From assembly GCF_009695875.1 (NCBI RefSeq), contig NZ_VUNC01000002.1, positions 124,001-188,000 of the forward strand: a stretch of 64,000 bases of DNA, written 5' to 3'. Under the pieces are notes generated by a model that was not told the DNA's origin, did not search any database, and saw only the letters and a program-made list of their open reading frames with translations. Below are positions 54,605 to 62,364 of this stretch, piece after piece (positions within the stretch are counted from its first letter, which is position 1; the number at the start of each line of letters is the position of its first letter). The DNA is from Olsenella porci. GTDB lineage: Bacteria > Actinomycetota > Coriobacteriia > Coriobacteriales > Atopobiaceae. The position numbers and the translations under genes were made by a program.

Positions 54605-55312
54605 ATGTTCGTGCACAGACCAGATTCCATGGCGGCAAGGGTGGTCGCAGCGGGACTCGGCGTGGCGCTGGCCGCGAGCCCCGTGGCGGCGATGGCGGAG
54701 ACGCCACACGGCACCGAGGGCAAGCCAGGCGAGTCGTACGGCCAGACGCAGCTGATGGTACGCGCCGACGGCACCGACCTCACCACGCCGGAGGGCGAGA
54801 ACAAAGAGCTCGACCAGGTGCGCGTCACCATCCCCGTGAAGATCGACTTCGTGGCCAAGTCCGACGGAGAGCTGAAGGGGCCAGGGGACGGCGTGGTCAA
54901 GTTCTCCAACAACTCCACGATGCCGGTGCACGTTGCGAGCGCCAAGGTCACGAGCTCGGAGGGCACGCGCATCACGACTGCGGAGGAGGAGCGCGCGGCG
55001 GAGGCCAAGGGCGAGGCCGACGTCATCCACCTGGGACTCACCAACTCCAGGGGCGACGCGATCGACCTCGGCGGCTACACGGGCGACGGGGGCGCCCTCA
55101 AGGAGGGAGCGTGGGACATCGCCCGCTCCCCACAGCAGGACGGGAAGAAGCGGGAGACGGACTCGGTGAACAAGCTCTATCTCAACAAGCTGGGAGGAAG
55201 GATCTCGGGGTTTGGCAAGCTCGACCCCGCCAGGGAGACGCAGGTGGGCCAGATCCACTGGACGGTCAGGCCGGGCCTGGCGAAGGCTGCCAACGGGGGA
55301 GGCGGCGCCTGA
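54605..55312 (+). CDS. Secreted surface protein sharing a domain with the next gene
   Basis: 235 residues. Signal peptide with likely cleavage after about residue 31 (ASPVAAMA). Residues 71-222 form a domain starting VRVTIPVKIDFVAKSDGELKG and running through NSTMPVHVASAKV to KLYLNKLGGRI and QIHWTVRPG. The same order of motifs occurs at residues 763-892 of the next protein. No sorting signal or TM anchor at the C-terminus. Start ATG at 54605 follows AAGGGAGAG. Confidence 0.7.
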   Translation: MFVHRPDSMAARVVAAGLGVALAASPVAAMAETPHGTEGKPGESYGQTQLMVRADGTDLTTPEGENKELDQVRVTIPVKIDFVAKSDGELKGPGDGVVKFSNNSTMPVHVASAKVTSSEGTRITTAEEERAAEAKGEADVIHLGLTNSRGDAIDLGGYTGDGGALKEGAWDIARSPQQDGKKRETDSVNKLYLNKLGGRISGFGKLDPARETQVGQIHWTVRPGLAKAANGGGGA

Positions 55313-55313
55313 C

Positions 55314-58022
55314 ATGAACCCAAGGAGAAGGAGGAGACGCCGCTGGTGGGGCCGTGCGAGGCTAGCCGAGCCCGCGCGAGTGGCGGCTGCATGCGCCGTC
55401 TCGGCGACCATTGCCGCGGGATGCGCCCCTGCCGCCGCAGCGTGCGCCGGGGTCGGGGCGACTCAGGAGGGGGATGCGGGGCAGGTGCGCCTCCTGTACG
55501 TGGACTCCCAGGGCCAGACGCTCGCGACCCAGGACTCGAGGGAGGGGACGTCCGCTCCGCTCGCGGGGACCTCGGCTGCGAGCGAGAGGGGCCTGGCCCT
55601 CCAGGGATGGACGGCAAGGGAGGCCGGCGGCGTGGTCATCCCCGCGGACGCAACGCTGGACGGGACGCTCGCCCGCTGGGACCGGGATGCCAACGGAACC
55701 GTCTCTGAGGGCGAGGGACTGGAGCTTCTCGGCCTCTCCCCCAACGGGACGGTGACCCTCGAGGCATGGGGCGTTCCCGAGGAGGAAACCGAGGCGGACG
55801 AGGCGACGGACGAGGACGAGGCACCCTCTGCTTCCCAGGATGCCGAGGTCGAGCCGGAGACTGAAGACGAAGCCGAGAAACCCGCGGAGCCAACGGAGGG
55901 GGCCGGCGGGGATGAGCCTGGGCGTACCTCTCCCCCAACGGAGCAGCCGGGACCGAAACCGGAGCAAAAGGCAGAGGAGACTCGGGAGAAGGCAAAAGCA
56001 AAGGGGAACGGAGCAACGACGCAGCAGGAGCCTCCCAAGGAGAGGGAGCAAGCCAAGGTGAAGGAGCGCGGGAGGTCCGAATCCGAAAAGACAGAGGGGA
56101 CACGGGACGAGAACCAAAGCGATGAGACGGACGGTCACAGCGGCATCGTCGCTTCCGCGATTCGGGCAGTGGGCGACACGGTCGGGCGCGTCGCCGAGGA
56201 GTTCCGACACCCCACAATCTCCTACGACCTGTTCTACTCCGACGCCAAGGGACACAGCGGCTGGACGGGATTCAAGAACCCCGTCACGAACAACAACCAG
56301 GGCGGCCCCGAGTTCTCCGCGCTCACAAAGGACGTGAAGGAGAAGGTCGGGGACGTGTTCGACTGCGCGAACGCAGGCCTCAATGCGATCAGAATCAAGC
56401 TGACGGGAGGGTCGGAGTCCGACGGGAAGATCGAGTACAAGCTCCAGTACCGCGACGGGTCCACGAGCGAGTGGAAGAGCAACGGAGAGGTCTCGGGGAG
56501 CAAGGGAGACAAGAGGGGATGGGCGACCGGCGTCATCCTCAGGCTCACCGGCCCCATCACGGACCACTACCGGCTCCTCTACAACGTCCACGGGCTCAAC
56601 CAGAGGGACAAGGACGGAAACGACACCCAGGGCAAGGCCGTGAACGGCGGACCGGCAACCCACAACGGGGCCGCGGTGGACGGCCTGCGCCTGCGCCTCT
56701 TCGTCAACGAGCACGACGTGACCTTCAAGAGCGGCCTTACCGGCAGGCTAATCGAGAAGCAGAAGGTCCAGTACCACTCGGATGCCAGGCCGCCCAAGCC
56801 TCCCGAGGAGAAGGGGCACACATTCGAGAGATGGGTGGGTGACTACCAGCCCATCCTCAGGGACACCGAGGTGGTCGCCCGCTACCGGGAGCACTCGTAC
56901 ACGATCAGGTTCGAGGGCAACGGCGCCGACTCGGGCAGCATGGCGCCGATGACCCTCAGGTACACGGAGTCGCGAAGGCTCCCGGCAAACGAGTTCAGGA
57001 AGAAGGGCTACAAGTTCCTCGGCTGGCAGAGGAAGGGTAGCGGCATCCGGCTCTCGGACCAGAAGCAGGTCCAGGGGCTCTGCGAGGGAGACGGGGAGGT
57101 GATCACGTTGCAGGCGATCTGGGCCGTCGGCTTCCACACGCTGACCGTGGACCCAAACGGCGGAAGCTGGATGGGATCGACCGAGCCCAGCGCCATCAAA
57201 CTCGGTGACGCCGAGACGTACAAGCTCGAGCAGCCCATGTGGGCTGGCCACACCTTCACGAAATGGAAGTGCAACCAAAGGGACGCGATGTTCGACGGAA
57301 CCACCATCACGATGGGAACCAAGGACGTCCGCCTCACGGCGGAATGGGACACGAACACTTACCAGGTCAAGTTCGACCCCAACGCGAGCGACGTAAGGGG
57401 CAAGGTCGACGACCTCGAGGCGACGTACGGCGAGGACCTGCAGCTGCCAAAGGACGGCTTCACGCGCCAGACGCACGTGCTCGCGGGGTGGAACACCAAG
57501 GCCGACGGCACGGGGACGCGCTATGACCTTGGGGACACGGTCAAGAACCTGACGGAGAAGAACGGTGAGACGGTGACGCTCTACGCACAATGGGAGCCGC
57601 GACAGATCGACGTCGTGGTGCCCGTCTCCATTGGCTACGTGGCCTCGTCCGATGGAACGCTGAGCGGACCGGAAAACGACATGGTTGCCATCGAGAACCG
57701 CAGCGAGATGCCGATCCACGTGAGCAGGATCGAGACAGTGGCGGAGGAGGGCCTGAGCCTCACGGCGGGAGAGCCCGACCTGGGGCAGATCGAGCTGAGC
57801 ATGACGCCCGGCACGGGAACCCCCGTGAGCCTGGCCACCTACTCGGAGGGCGGATGCAGCCCCGAGAGGCCGGCGGACTGGACCCTTGGGGCGAGCTCCG
57901 ACCTGTTCCTCAACGACCTGCGGGGCAAGATGGGCGACCTCTCCTCGTACGTGAGGGAGGCACCGGTCGGCACGGTCAAGTGGACCTTTGCAGTGGGTTC
58001 CGGATCAGAGGGGAGCTCGTGA
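55314..58022 (+). CDS. Large secreted multi-domain surface protein
   Basis: 902 residues. Long Arg-rich signal-like N-terminus (1-45). Region 57-152 resembles an InlB/Flg_new-type repeat; 155-275 is a Glu/Lys/Pro-rich linker; 303-463 resembles clostridial hydrophobic-W modules (HSGWTGF, GLNAIRIKLTGG, GVILRLTGP). Listeria-Bacteroides repeat-like units follow at about 466-523, 528-604, 607-678 and 682-761 (YTIRFEGNGADSGSM, TLTVDPNGGSW, LYAQWEP). Residues 763-892 repeat the domain of the previous protein. No LPXTG motif. Probably cell-wall-associated through partners. Confidence 0.75.
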   Translation: MNPRRRRRRRWWGRARLAEPARVAAACAVSATIAAGCAPAAAACAGVGATQEGDAGQVRLLYVDSQGQTLATQDSREGTSAPLAGTSAASERGLALQGWTAREAGGVVIPADATLDGTLARWDRDANGTVSEGEGLELLGLSPNGTVTLEAWGVPEEETEADEATDEDEAPSASQDAEVEPETEDEAEKPAEPTEGAGGDEPGRTSPPTEQPGPKPEQKAEETREKAKAKGNGATTQQEPPKEREQAKVKERGRSESEKTEGTRDENQSDETDGHSGIVASAIRAVGDTVGRVAEEFRHPTISYDLFYSDAKGHSGWTGFKNPVTNNNQGGPEFSALTKDVKEKVGDVFDCANAGLNAIRIKLTGGSESDGKIEYKLQYRDGSTSEWKSNGEVSGSKGDKRGWATGVILRLTGPITDHYRLLYNVHGLNQRDKDGNDTQGKAVNGGPATHNGAAVDGLRLRLFVNEHDVTFKSGLTGRLIEKQKVQYHSDARPPKPPEEKGHTFERWVGDYQPILRDTEVVARYREHSYTIRFEGNGADSGSMAPMTLRYTESRRLPANEFRKKGYKFLGWQRKGSGIRLSDQKQVQGLCEGDGEVITLQAIWAVGFHTLTVDPNGGSWMGSTEPSAIKLGDAETYKLEQPMWAGHTFTKWKCNQRDAMFDGTTITMGTKDVRLTAEWDTNTYQVKFDPNASDVRGKVDDLEATYGEDLQLPKDGFTRQTHVLAGWNTKADGTGTRYDLGDTVKNLTEKNGETVTLYAQWEPRQIDVVVPVSIGYVASSDGTLSGPENDMVAIENRSEMPIHVSRIETVAEEGLSLTAGEPDLGQIELSMTPGTGTPVSLATYSEGGCSPERPADWTLGASSDLFLNDLRGKMGDLSSYVREAPVGTVKWTFAVGSGSEGSS

Positions 58023-58023
58023 G

Positions 58024-58320
58024 ATGAGAAGGGACGAGTCCGTCTGCGCCGTGGCGCTGGCGTCGGCGATGGCGCTGGCGCTCTCCCCCGCCGTGACGGC
58101 ACATGCGGAGGGGGAGTCGCACGGAGACACGGCGCTGAACATTTCTGGCAGTGAGCAGGAGGAGAAGGTCGAGACGGAAAAGGAGGGAAAGCCCGCCCGC
58201 GGAGGAGGGTCCAGTGCTAGGCGAATGCCCCAAACGGGCGTTGGTCCGGACGCCATCATCCTCATGGGCTGCGGAGCGGCGACGATGGCGCTGGGAATGC
58301 TCACGGGGAGAGAAACGTAG
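58024..58320 (+). CDS. Small sortase substrate with MPQTG signal
   Basis: 98 residues. Signal peptide to about residue 28, an exported part of only about 40 residues, then a sorting signal: MPQTG (68-72), a hydrophobic stretch (74-93) and a short tail GRET. MPQTG varies from LPXTG at position 1. The start of the mature part (GESHGDTALNISG) resembles GESYGQTQLMVRA of the 235-residue protein. It may be the wall-anchored subunit of the complex (inference). Start ATG at 58024, 1 nt after the previous stop. Confidence 0.7.
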   Translation: MRRDESVCAVALASAMALALSPAVTAHAEGESHGDTALNISGSEQEEKVETEKEGKPARGGGSSARRMPQTGVGPDAIILMGCGAATMALGMLTGRET

Positions 58321-58370
58321 CGACAGCCCGGATACTCCTGGGTGTGCTTGGCGCGAGGTGGAAGCCTATA

Positions 58371-58400
58371 AAAAAGGCCGGCGAGTCTCCTCGCCGGCCT
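58371..58400 (-). terminator. Terminator of the tRNA operon
   Basis: AGGCCGGCGAG pairs with CTCGCCGGCCT over a 4-nt loop; T run on the minus strand (58371-58375). It also lies 50 nt past the surface operon. Confidence 0.85.
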
Positions 58401-58410
58401 TGGCTTCACG

Positions 58411-58486
58411 TGGTGGGTCGTGAGGGGGTCGAACCCTCGACCTTGGGATTAAGAGTCCCCTGCTCTACCAACTGAGCTAACGACCC
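58411..58486 (-). tRNA. tRNA-Lys (anticodon CTT), copy 2 in the transcript
   Basis: 76 nt with encoded CCA. Acceptor GGGTCGT/ACGACCC, anticodon CTT at 58451-58453. Identical to the copy at 58528-58603. Confidence 0.96.
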
Positions 58487-58515
58487 AAAAAGAAACCGAC
58501 GAGGTTCTCGCCGGT
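58487..58515 (-). terminator. Terminator between the two tRNA-Lys copies
   Basis: ACCGGCGAG, 3-nt loop, CTCGTCGGT and a T run on the minus strand. It is a diverged version of the terminator after the other tRNA-Lys. Confidence 0.6.
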
Positions 58516-58527
58516 CTTGAGTGCACA

Positions 58528-58603
58528 TGGTGGGTCGTGAGGGGGTCGAACCCTCGACCTTGGGATTAAGAGTCCCCTGCTCTACCAACTGAGCTAACGA
58601 CCC
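58528..58603 (-). tRNA. tRNA-Lys (anticodon CTT), copy 1 in the transcript
   Basis: 76 nt with encoded CCA, anticodon CTT at 58568-58570. Sequence identical to the second copy, 117 nt away. Confidence 0.96.
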
Positions 58604-58618
58604 ATATACGGTTGTAAA

Positions 58619-58695
58619 TGGGGTGGGTAGAGGGGCTCGAACCCTCGACCTACGGAGCCACGGTCCGTCGCTCTGCCAACTGAGCTACACCCACC
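58619..58695 (-). tRNA. tRNA-His (anticodon GTG)
   Basis: 77 nt including an encoded extra G at the 5' end pairing with C73, the mark of tRNA-His, and CCA. Anticodon GTG at 58659-58661. First gene of the tRNA transcript. Confidence 0.95.
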
Positions 58696-58723
58696 ATTTG
58701 GCCCACCCGCAACGCGCTTGTCT

Positions 58724-58752
58724 ATAATGCCCAAAACCCCTGGGTCTTGCAA
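58724..58752 (-). promoter_or_regulatory. Promoter of the tRNA-His/tRNA-Lys operon
   Basis: Minus strand TTGCAA (58747-58752), 17-nt spacer, CATTAT (58724-58729), about 28 nt before tRNA-His. Confidence 0.55.
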
Positions 58753-58863
58753 GCGAGAATTCAAAATTTTCTGCAATCCGACTGCAACTTCTGGGGAAGA
58801 CAACCATAACGGGCACTCCTACCTGCGCAGTCGCTGTTCAGCAACTCGTGTGGAGGACGTTTC

Positions 58864-59679
58864 ATGAAGCTGAAGAGAAGAGGACGCGCTCACCACAGGA
58901 AGAGGCGAAACCGGAAATGGGGGCGACGTCCGAATCGGGTTCCGCCCATACGGACAGTGCTCGGGGGCATCCTGGTGTGCGTCGGCCTCTGCATGCTCGC
59001 GGCGGGAGCAACACTCGTCACGCCTCAGCTCTGCGAAATCCCTGTTGGTCTAGCTCGGGCGCGGGTGGTCCGCGAGCCAGGAGCATCGACCCCGGGCGCC
59101 TCGGCGGGAGTGTCCTGGCAGCGGGTGAGCGAGACGTGCCCCAACGCGGTTGCCTGGCTCGAGGTCCCGGGGGCAGGAATCGACCTTCCCGTCATGCGGC
59201 CTACTCCCGAGGACCCGGGTTACTACCTCACGCACTCCGCGGGGGGCTTGCCCTCCCCCGCAGGCGCCCCCTTCATGCCATGCGAGTCTAGCCCGGACAA
59301 CACCCACGTGGTGGTGTACGGACACAACCTTGCCGGGACGGGAGCAATGTTCTCTCCCCTCAGGACCTGCCACGAGCAGGGGGAGTTCGTGGATGTGCTT
59401 GCAGGGGGCGCACGATGGACGACTTCGGTCGGGGCGACGTCGTTCCACCCGCTCTGCGCATCCGTCGTGGGAAGCGATGACGAGGAGGTGCAACGTACAT
59501 ACTTTTCCGACGAGGGTGAGCTGCGGGAGTGGCTCCGATCGAGAGTCGCCTCGTCCACAGCCGTCGCGGGAGACGCCCAGACATGGGTCGCAACCGCCCA
59601 GAGGGCGCTCACGCTCGTGACTTGCAGCTCCACGACTCCTGGGCAGCCAACCCGCACCGTCGTGACATTCGTGACGTGA
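58864..59679 (+). CDS. Class B sortase
   Basis: 271 residues. Very basic N-terminus, TM segment at about 30-52, then the sortase domain. Catalytic residues are His154 in VVVYGHNLAG, Cys254 in LTLVTCSS and Arg264 in PTRTVVTFV. The NTHVVVYGHN/LVTCS pattern is that of class B. It joins LPXTG-like proteins to peptidoglycan or to each other. The likely substrate is the MPQTG protein 540 nt upstream, on the other side of the tRNA operon. Start ATG at 58864 follows GGAGG. Confidence 0.9.
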   Translation: MKLKRRGRAHHRKRRNRKWGRRPNRVPPIRTVLGGILVCVGLCMLAAGATLVTPQLCEIPVGLARARVVREPGASTPGASAGVSWQRVSETCPNAVAWLEVPGAGIDLPVMRPTPEDPGYYLTHSAGGLPSPAGAPFMPCESSPDNTHVVVYGHNLAGTGAMFSPLRTCHEQGEFVDVLAGGARWTTSVGATSFHPLCASVVGSDDEEVQRTYFSDEGELREWLRSRVASSTAVAGDAQTWVATAQRALTLVTCSSTTPGQPTRTVVTFVT

Positions 59680-59855
59680 GGTGCCTGGTTGCGTCCTCCC
59701 CGTCTCCATGGGTAATCGCGGGAGGGGCTGACTCGTTCATCAAGACCGGCTGTCTCCTCCAACCGGGAAGGGCTGAAACCCTGGGGGGCCACAAGTCCCC
59801 GACAGATCAAGCCTGAGAACGGAGATGGGTTTGCCCCCTGCCCCGTGGTCAGCCC

Positions 59856-59904
59856 CGGTAGCAAACTCCTTGATGTGGGAGCTCGTCCGAAAAGCCTGCC
59901 GCCA
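59856..59904 (+). repeat. Family 1 repeat, copy H (diverged)
   Basis: 49 nt: CGGTAGCAAACTCC start, TGATGTGGGAGCTC core, CTGCCGCCA end. Confidence 0.5.
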
Positions 59905-59950
59905 ATCGGAATGATATTCAGATTGGATTGAAACCATTACGCTCATGTCA

Positions 59951-60148
59951 GGGAATCGATAGCCAAGGAATTGGGGGGTCGTTCCCCTCTCGCACAGCCC
60001 GCCCTTCCACGAGACAGGCCCTCGTCGTTCACCCCTTCGAGCGCTGCTCATTCCGAGGATTGCGCGAGGCGTCGGCTGAATCCTGCTTCGACAGCCCGGT
60101 TGGCAAGAAACTCCCGTTGTGAGCACACATTTCGGTCCCCCACTGCCA
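59951..60148 (+). repeat. Composite ~198-nt intergenic repeat, second copy
   Basis: Counterpart of 48232-48430; both begin GGGAATCGAT and end in a family 1 palindrome at nearly the same distance (150 and 151 nt to TGGCA). Confidence 0.6.
60101..60148 (+). repeat. Family 1 palindromic repeat, copy E
   Basis: 48 nt, TGGCA..TGCCA ends, GAAACTCCCGTTGTGAG core. Confidence 0.75.
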
Positions 60149-60205
60149 GAGCAGTCGGTCGACCGAGCGCCACCCCCAGTTTGATTGCATCAAACATTAA
60201 TCTTT

Positions 60206-60252
60206 TGCGGCAAACTCCCGAAGTGAGTACTCATAAGGGGAGTCTCTTGCCA
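60206..60252 (+). repeat. Family 1 palindromic repeat, copy F
   Basis: 47 nt: TTGCGGCAAACTCCCGAAG start, GTGAGTACTCAT centre, TTGCCA end. 24 nt separate it from copy G, the same spacing as A to B. Confidence 0.7.
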
Positions 60253-60276
60253 TTAGGCCCGCCGATTCCTTCCGAG

Positions 60277-60324
60277 CGGCAGCAACTTCCCGATATGTGC
60301 ACTCACATCGGGAGGCTGTCGCCA
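60277..60324 (+). repeat. Family 1 palindromic repeat, copy G
   Basis: 48 nt: CGGCAGCAA start, inner CCCGAT/ATCGGG arms (perfect 6 bp), TCGCCA end. Confidence 0.75.
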
Positions 60325-60416
60325 CGTGTCGGTAGACTGCCGCCTCGTGCGAGCCCCCCACCTGGGGGATCGTCAAGTGGGTCTGGCCCGCGCGGGCTCC
60401 CCTCCCGCGGAAAAGC

Positions 60417-60440
60417 GCTCATATAGGGACTTGGCTGCCA
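60417..60440 (+). repeat. Family 1 repeat, half copy J
   Basis: GCTCATATAGGGACTTGGC then TGCCA, the second half of the element; a degraded first half may start at 60384. Confidence 0.5.
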
Positions 60441-60661
60441 CCCAACCCCATGGGCGGGCGACTCTTCGCTGCGCGCGACCGAGTCCGCAGGGAACCCGTT
60501 TGCCACCTGGCGCGTTGAACCTCTCTCTCGAGGGAGTGCCATCCCGCAGTGGGCCGCGCCACCCCCCTCCTTGACTTCTGGAATTCCTCCAGCTGCAATT
60601 GCCCCAAGGGCACCCTGGTTGACACCCTTGAGTCGATTCGGATAATCCCGCTCCCCCAACC

Positions 60662-60690
60662 TTGAACGCGCCCAGTGCTGGGGATACACT
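60662..60690 (+). promoter_or_regulatory. Promoter of the amino-acid ABC importer
   Basis: -35 TTGAAC (60662-60667), 17-nt spacer, -10 TACACT (60685-60690), 60 nt before the first gene. A small hairpin CCTAC-TCC-GTAGG (60720-60732) lies in the leader. Confidence 0.6.
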
Positions 60691-60750
60691 TACTCCATCG
60701 CGCTAAAGTGCCCTCGATTCCTACTCCGTAGGAGAAGTGGAGATTCCGAC

Positions 60751-61650
60751 ATGACTCGCACTAGCCTCACGATCGATCGCCGCGGGTTCCTCAAGGCGTC
60801 CGCAATCCTGTTCTCGTCCGCAGCGATTGGCCTCTCCACCGGCTGCGGAAGCACCCCAGGCTCCTCATCCAGCAAGGACTCATCTTCGAGCGACAGCAGC
60901 GCCTCTGGTCTCGCGGCGTTTGATGGCAACTTCATCATCGGCTTTGACCAGGACTTCCCGCCCTACGGTTACGTGGGAGACGACGGCAACTACACCGGCT
61001 TCGACCTGGATCTGGCAAAGGCGGTCTGCGACATCGAGGGGTGGACCTACTCCCCCAACCCCATCTCGTGGGACGCCAAGGACGGCTTGCTCAACAGCGG
61101 CCAGATCACCTGCATCTGGAACGGCTTCACCATCGAGGGGCGCGAGGACGACTATGCCTTCACCGACGCGTACATGGAGAACCGCCAGGTCGTGGTTGTT
61201 CGCAGCGACTCGGGAATCTCGTCCCTCGCCGACCTCAAGGGCAAGAACGTGATCACCCAAACTGACTCCGCCGCCTACAACCTGCTGAGCTCCGGCGGCT
61301 CCCAGGAGGAGCTTGGCAAGACCTTTGCCCAGCTCCAGACCATTGGAGACTACAACACGGCCTTCATGATGCTCCAGAACGGGTCCGTCGATGCCATCGC
61401 CGTGGACTACCCGGTGGCAACCTACAACATCGGGAGCGACACCTCTAAGTACACGATCCTGGACGAGGCACTCAACTCCGAGCACTTTGGAGTGGGCTTC
61501 GCCAAGACCGACGAGGGCCGTGCCCTGGCAAAGCAGGTCGAGGCAGACCTCCAGAAGCTCGACGAGCAGGGCAAGGTCAAGGAGCTGTGCGAGAAGTACG
61601 CCGACCAGGGCGTCTCGTACGACCTCTGGTGCCTGCCTAAGGCGAAGTAG
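60751..61650 (+). CDS. Polar amino-acid ABC transporter binding lipoprotein
   Basis: 299 residues. The N-terminus has DRRGFLKA (a Tat-like twin-arginine motif at 10-11) and a lipobox ending at Cys32 (LSTGC), so it may be a Tat-exported lipoprotein. A Ser-rich linker follows, then the SBP family 3 domain (FDQDFPPYGYVGDDGNYTGFDLDLAKAVC region, TGFDLDLAK; IWNGFTIEGRE; SLADLKGKNVITQ). It binds a polar amino acid or cystine outside the cell; the ligand is unknown. Start ATG at 60751 follows GTGGAG. First gene of the importer. Confidence 0.9.
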   Translation: MTRTSLTIDRRGFLKASAILFSSAAIGLSTGCGSTPGSSSSKDSSSSDSSASGLAAFDGNFIIGFDQDFPPYGYVGDDGNYTGFDLDLAKAVCDIEGWTYSPNPISWDAKDGLLNSGQITCIWNGFTIEGREDDYAFTDAYMENRQVVVVRSDSGISSLADLKGKNVITQTDSAAYNLLSSGGSQEELGKTFAQLQTIGDYNTAFMMLQNGSVDAIAVDYPVATYNIGSDTSKYTILDEALNSEHFGVGFAKTDEGRALAKQVEADLQKLDEQGKVKELCEKYADQGVSYDLWCLPKAK

Positions 61651-61710
61651 TCAGCTCGGGCAAGACAGGCAGGCCCCTCGGGGCCGCAATCTGACAAGGG
61701 GCGGTGGGAC

Positions 61711-62364
61711 GTGGAGATCTCCACGATGCTTGGCATGCTCATGCGGGGGTACGGCGTATCCCTGCAGATATTCTTCGTGACGCTCCTGGGGGCGCTTCCC
61801 CTGGGCGTCATCCTGGCGCTGGGGCGGCTCTCGCGCTTCAAGCCGCTCTCGGGGCTCGTGGCCCTGTACATCTCGGTAATGCGCGGCACCCCGCTCATGC
61901 TCCAGATGTTCGCGGTCTTCTTCGCGCCCTTCTACATCTTTGGCATCAGGACAGGCTCCGGCTACATGTACACGGCGGTCATGATCTCGTTCGTGCTCAA
62001 CTACGCCGCCTACTTCGCCGAGATATACCGCTCCGGCATCCAGAGCATGCCGCGCGGGCAGTACGAGGCGGCCGAGGTCCTGGGCTACAGCGCGCCCCAG
62101 ACCTTCTTCCACGTGATCCTCCCCCAGGTGGTGAAGCGCATCCTCCCCGCCATGGGCAACGAGGTCGTCACGCTCGTGAAGGACACGTCGCTGGCGTTCT
62201 CCATCGGCCTGGCGGAGATGTTCACGCAGAGCAGGGCGCTCGTGGCGTCGCAGAGGAGCATGGTCCCCTTCGCCCTTGCCGCCCTCATCTACTGGGTCAC
62301 CTGCCTGGTCATAGAGTTCCTGCTCAGGCGTGCCGAGAGGAGGCTCTCCTACTACCATGACTAA
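61711..62364 (+). CDS. Polar amino-acid ABC transporter permease
   Basis: 217 residues with about five TM segments. HisM/GlnP-type: YISVMRGTPLMLQMF near the middle and the EAA loop EAAEVLGYSAPQTFFHVILPQ, which contacts the ATPase. Start GTG at 61711 behind AAGGGGCGG. Overlaps the ATPase gene by 8 nt. Confidence 0.93.
   Translation: MEISTMLGMLMRGYGVSLQIFFVTLLGALPLGVILALGRLSRFKPLSGLVALYISVMRGTPLMLQMFAVFFAPFYIFGIRTGSGYMYTAVMISFVLNYAAYFAEIYRSGIQSMPRGQYEAAEVLGYSAPQTFFHVILPQVVKRILPAMGNEVVTLVKDTSLAFSIGLAEMFTQSRALVASQRSMVPFALAALIYWVTCLVIEFLLRRAERRLSYYHD

Larger units (their letters stand above)
59680..60661. other. ~1-kb gap with many palindromic repeats, no gene recognised
   Basis: Between the sortase gene and the ABC importer, both plus strand. 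It holds family 1 copies H, E, F, G and half copy J, and the second composite repeat (59951-60148). No ORF with a good start or family. A TTTGATTGCATCAAA inverted repeat lies at 60181-60195. Confidence 0.6.

Noticed and set aside
55362-56714. Minus-strand ORF over the surface protein gene
   Set aside because: Antisense to the 902-residue protein, whose repeats and operon context support the plus strand.
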